NCBI GenBank assembly: GCA_012522185.1
Contig: JAAYKY010000056.1
Location: 39,594 to 103,593 of the forward strand
Source of the DNA: Flavobacteriaceae bacterium
Lineage (GTDB): Bacteria; Bacteroidota; Bacteroidia; Flavobacteriales; Weeksellaceae
Length of the DNA stretch: 64,000 nt
Direction of reading: 5' to 3'
The notes under the pieces are model-generated. The model saw nothing but the letters and a program-made list of their open reading frames with translations. It made no database searches and was not told where the DNA came from. A program made the position numbers and the translations under genes. Of this stretch, positions 62,261 to 64,000 are shown one piece after another; position 1 is the first letter of the stretch; each line of letters opens with the position of its first letter.

Positions 62261-62398
62261 GATTTTAGAAGGTTTAAGGAACACGAAGACAATAAAAGCA
62301 GGATTTTCTGCTCTTATTATTTATATCTTTTTTTTCGAAAGCATTCTTGTTTTCAGTTAGTTATGTTTTATTTTCTATCCATCACTAACTTTGGTGCA

Positions 62399-62917
62399 TT
62401 ACCGGAATTTTAATAAAGTTTTTGTTCTAATCGGAATATTCGATTCTATAAGTTCCTTATCATTTAATAAAATACAAAATCTACAATAATCATATAATGC
62501 CGATACGTTTTTGATTTGAACAAAGTCTTCCTCCCCGATGGGAATACATCCCAAAATAACTTCAATACTAAACTCATACTGTTTTAAGTTATCCTTAAAA
62601 TATTTATAATCATTATAAAAAAGAACTTTATTATTTTCTATTAGAAATACCTCTTTCCCATAGGTATTCCATAAAAACATTCTCAAGAAAAAAGCAAAGG
62701 ACGCAATAAATAGAAGTAGTGAAAAAATGTATCCAACCCCTATTTGCCTACCCACACCTATTGCATAGAAAAGAATGACTATAGGTACTATAATAGAAAC
62801 TAATATTAAAATAATTAAAATTAGTCTAGCAATTATATGAGACTTATTTACCGATACCTCTATCAGGATTGAGTTTTGGTGCTGTACAACACTGAATCTA
62901 TCGTCTTCCATAACCAT
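62399..62917 (-). CDS. Membrane protein, candidate immunity protein for the first RHS toxin
   Basis: I do not recognise this 172-residue protein. Two close membrane segments (about 29-52 and 61-82) separate a short N-terminus from a cytoplasmic domain of about 90 residues (EVFLIENNKVLFYNDYKYFKD, then FCILLNDKELIES), which resembles the PH-like layout of some bacterial membrane proteins. It overlaps the RHS gene upstream by 20 bp, the position of an immunity gene. A second ATG at 62911 is equally possible. Confidence 0.6.
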   Translation of the reverse strand: MVMEDDRFSVVQHQNSILIEVSVNKSHIIARLILIILILVSIIVPIVILFYAIGVGRQIGVGYIFSLLLFIASFAFFLRMFLWNTYGKEVFLIENNKVLFYNDYKYFKDNLKQYEFSIEVILGCIPIGEEDFVQIKNVSALYDYCRFCILLNDKELIESNIPIRTKTLLKFR

Positions 62918-64000
62918 TTTTTGATTTCCATTTAGAATACTCGTTCAATCTTGCTTTATTTGCAGCCTCAGAAGAACCAAATTTTTCTTTTGTAAATTTA
63001 CCTACTCCCATTTCTCTATTAAATAATATCCAAGGGTTTTTATTGGCATTAACTAAATTTGGGCTTGCATTAACATTAATACTGCCTTTAGTTTGCTTAA
63101 CTTTAATTTTAGGTGATGGTAAATGATTGACGGGGTTAATCCAATATTCTACTACTTCGGCAGAACAATATGCCATCCAGTTAAAAAGGGTAGGGTCTTG
63201 CCAATATTTTATAAGTTTATTCCTACTCCAATCACTTGTAGCTACAGCAAAAAAATTATCCAATTCTTCTATTGACTCAAAACCCAATATCTCAGTTTTC
63301 CAATAAGCGTTCCACCCCTGAGAGTCCAGTCGATCTTGATTTGTCCAAGCAACATTTTCAACAAAATCATCAAGCATATTATTAGGGACAGTAACAACAT
63401 CAGAAGAACCGTCGTCTGTTATTGCTATAGTTTCTCCTTTTTCAGTTTTATACTCAGTATCTTTTTTATCCCCTCCCTCATTCTCAATTTCCTGAAACCC
63501 ACCTGACCAATGATAACTGCCCATCATATCCTGTGAGTCTATTATTCTGTCATAACCAATATCTACAGCATCTGCCCCGCTCGGATCTGCCCAAAAAACA
63601 GGGTTGTTGTCAAAAGCATTATATGGGCTCATGCTGTGATGTGTAATAGGATCTATAACTACCCATCTACCAATGGCTGGGTCGTATTGGCGCAAGTCCA
63701 TTGCATACATATTTAATCCAAGCTCATCCTGCCACTCCTGACCGTTGTATTTGTAGTGGTAATCCGTTTTAGTAACGTTGTTAAGGAAAACATGCTCACC
63801 TTCCGGATTTGAGGAATCTACTTCAAAATCTCTCAATCTACCCGCAGTATAAACACTATGCTTCAACCCAAATGGATAATAATGGTTTTCTTCAAGGATT
63901 TTCAGTTGATTAGTTCGCGGGTCTTTGGAATAAGAAACCCGAATGTTGCCTAAATGGTCGGTGTAATTATATACATAGTTATACGCATAACCCATATCTC
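62898..64000 (-). CDS. RHS core protein with C-terminal toxin candidate, truncated by window edge
   Basis: The frame is open to the window end, so the ATG at 63995 is internal and the long YD-repeat part lies outside. The RHS core (NYTDHLGNIRVSYSKDP, HYYPFGLKHSVYT, YKYNGQEWQDELGLNMYAMD, YDPAIGRWVVIDP, NNPVFWADPSGADAVD) spans about residues 10-145. Residues about 150-365 are a unique tip ending NEYSKWKSKNGYGRR, the presumed toxin; its family is not recognised. A membrane protein gene follows with overlap. In Bacteroidota such proteins are contact-dependent effectors. Confidence 0.82.
   Translation of the reverse strand, partial: DMGYAYNYVYNYTDHLGNIRVSYSKDPRTNQLKILEENHYYPFGLKHSVYTAGRLRDFEVDSSNPEGEHVFLNNVTKTDYHYKYNGQEWQDELGLNMYAMDLRQYDPAIGRWVVIDPITHHSMSPYNAFDNNPVFWADPSGADAVDIGYDRIIDSQDMMGSYHWSGGFQEIENEGGDKKDTEYKTEKGETIAITDDGSSDVVTVPNNMLDDFVENVAWTNQDRLDSQGWNAYWKTEILGFESIEELDNFFAVATSDWSRNKLIKYWQDPTLFNWMAYCSAEVVEYWINPVNHLPSPKIKVKQTKGSINVNASPNLVNANKNPWILFNREMGVGKFTKEKFGSSEAANKARLNEYSKWKSKNGYGRR

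Overview
The window is chromosomal DNA from a member of the Bacteroidota, most likely class Flavobacteriia. The reasons are gldB and gldC gliding-motility genes, an ATP-dependent pckA, a mraZ-to-ftsZ cluster in flavobacterial order, outer-membrane proteins of Bacteroidota type, and repeated TAnnTTTG promoter boxes instead of E. coli-type -10 boxes. I name no species from sequence alone.

Bases 1-18340 hold ordinary chromosomal genes: the end of proS, a small LTxxQ-type secreted protein, a TonB-dependent receptor, sppA, folK, an OmpA-family porin, mscL, a DUF192 lipoprotein, lgt, yidD, a TrmH-family methyltransferase, mutS, an M48 metalloprotease, a MazG-like NTP pyrophosphohydrolase, sucC and an unknown secreted protein. 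A decayed PIN-type toxin-antitoxin pair runs into mutS, and a degenerate 11-bp tandem repeat lies between the porin and mscL.

Bases 18537-33766 are the division and cell-wall cluster, all on the minus strand: mraZ, rsmH, ftsL-like, ftsI, murE, mraY, murD, ftsW, murG, murC, ftsQ, ftsA, ftsZ, with most genes overlapping or touching. A set of TACCAC (GTGGTA) repeats phased at 10 bp lies over the mraZ promoter and is probably the MraZ operator. A plus-strand hydrolase-engB pair, aroQ and a helical lipoprotein follow.

Bases 36522-45633 are an integrated mobile element of about 9.1 kb, bounded by a 16-bp duplication of the 3' end of tRNA-Arg(ACG). It carries a tyrosine integrase, an HTH protein and a phage gpII/X-like replication protein. 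Its cargo is a two-gene CBASS anti-phage operon (a CD-NTase plus a TIR-STING effector), a DarTG DNA-ADP-ribosylation module, a 44-residue basic protein, and an unrecognised operon of two related secreted proteins plus a TM2 protein next to a divergent HTH regulator. This is the most interesting region. CBASS and DarTG are known families; the secreted pair/TM2 operon is the part I cannot assign.

Bases 45758-58493 return to housekeeping: a metal-chelate binding lipoprotein, pheS, pyk, an IPExxxVDY-type protein, rnc, fabF, acpP, pckA, an AsnRS-like synthetase paralogue, gldC, gldB, nadE and a DODA-type dioxygenase. Bases 58700-64000 are a polymorphic-toxin (RHS) locus on the minus strand, with two toxin tails each followed by a membrane immunity candidate, an orphan RHS tip, two IS1-like zinc-finger remnants, and an RHS gene split by a GIY-YIG nuclease gene that sits between 14-bp inverted repeats.
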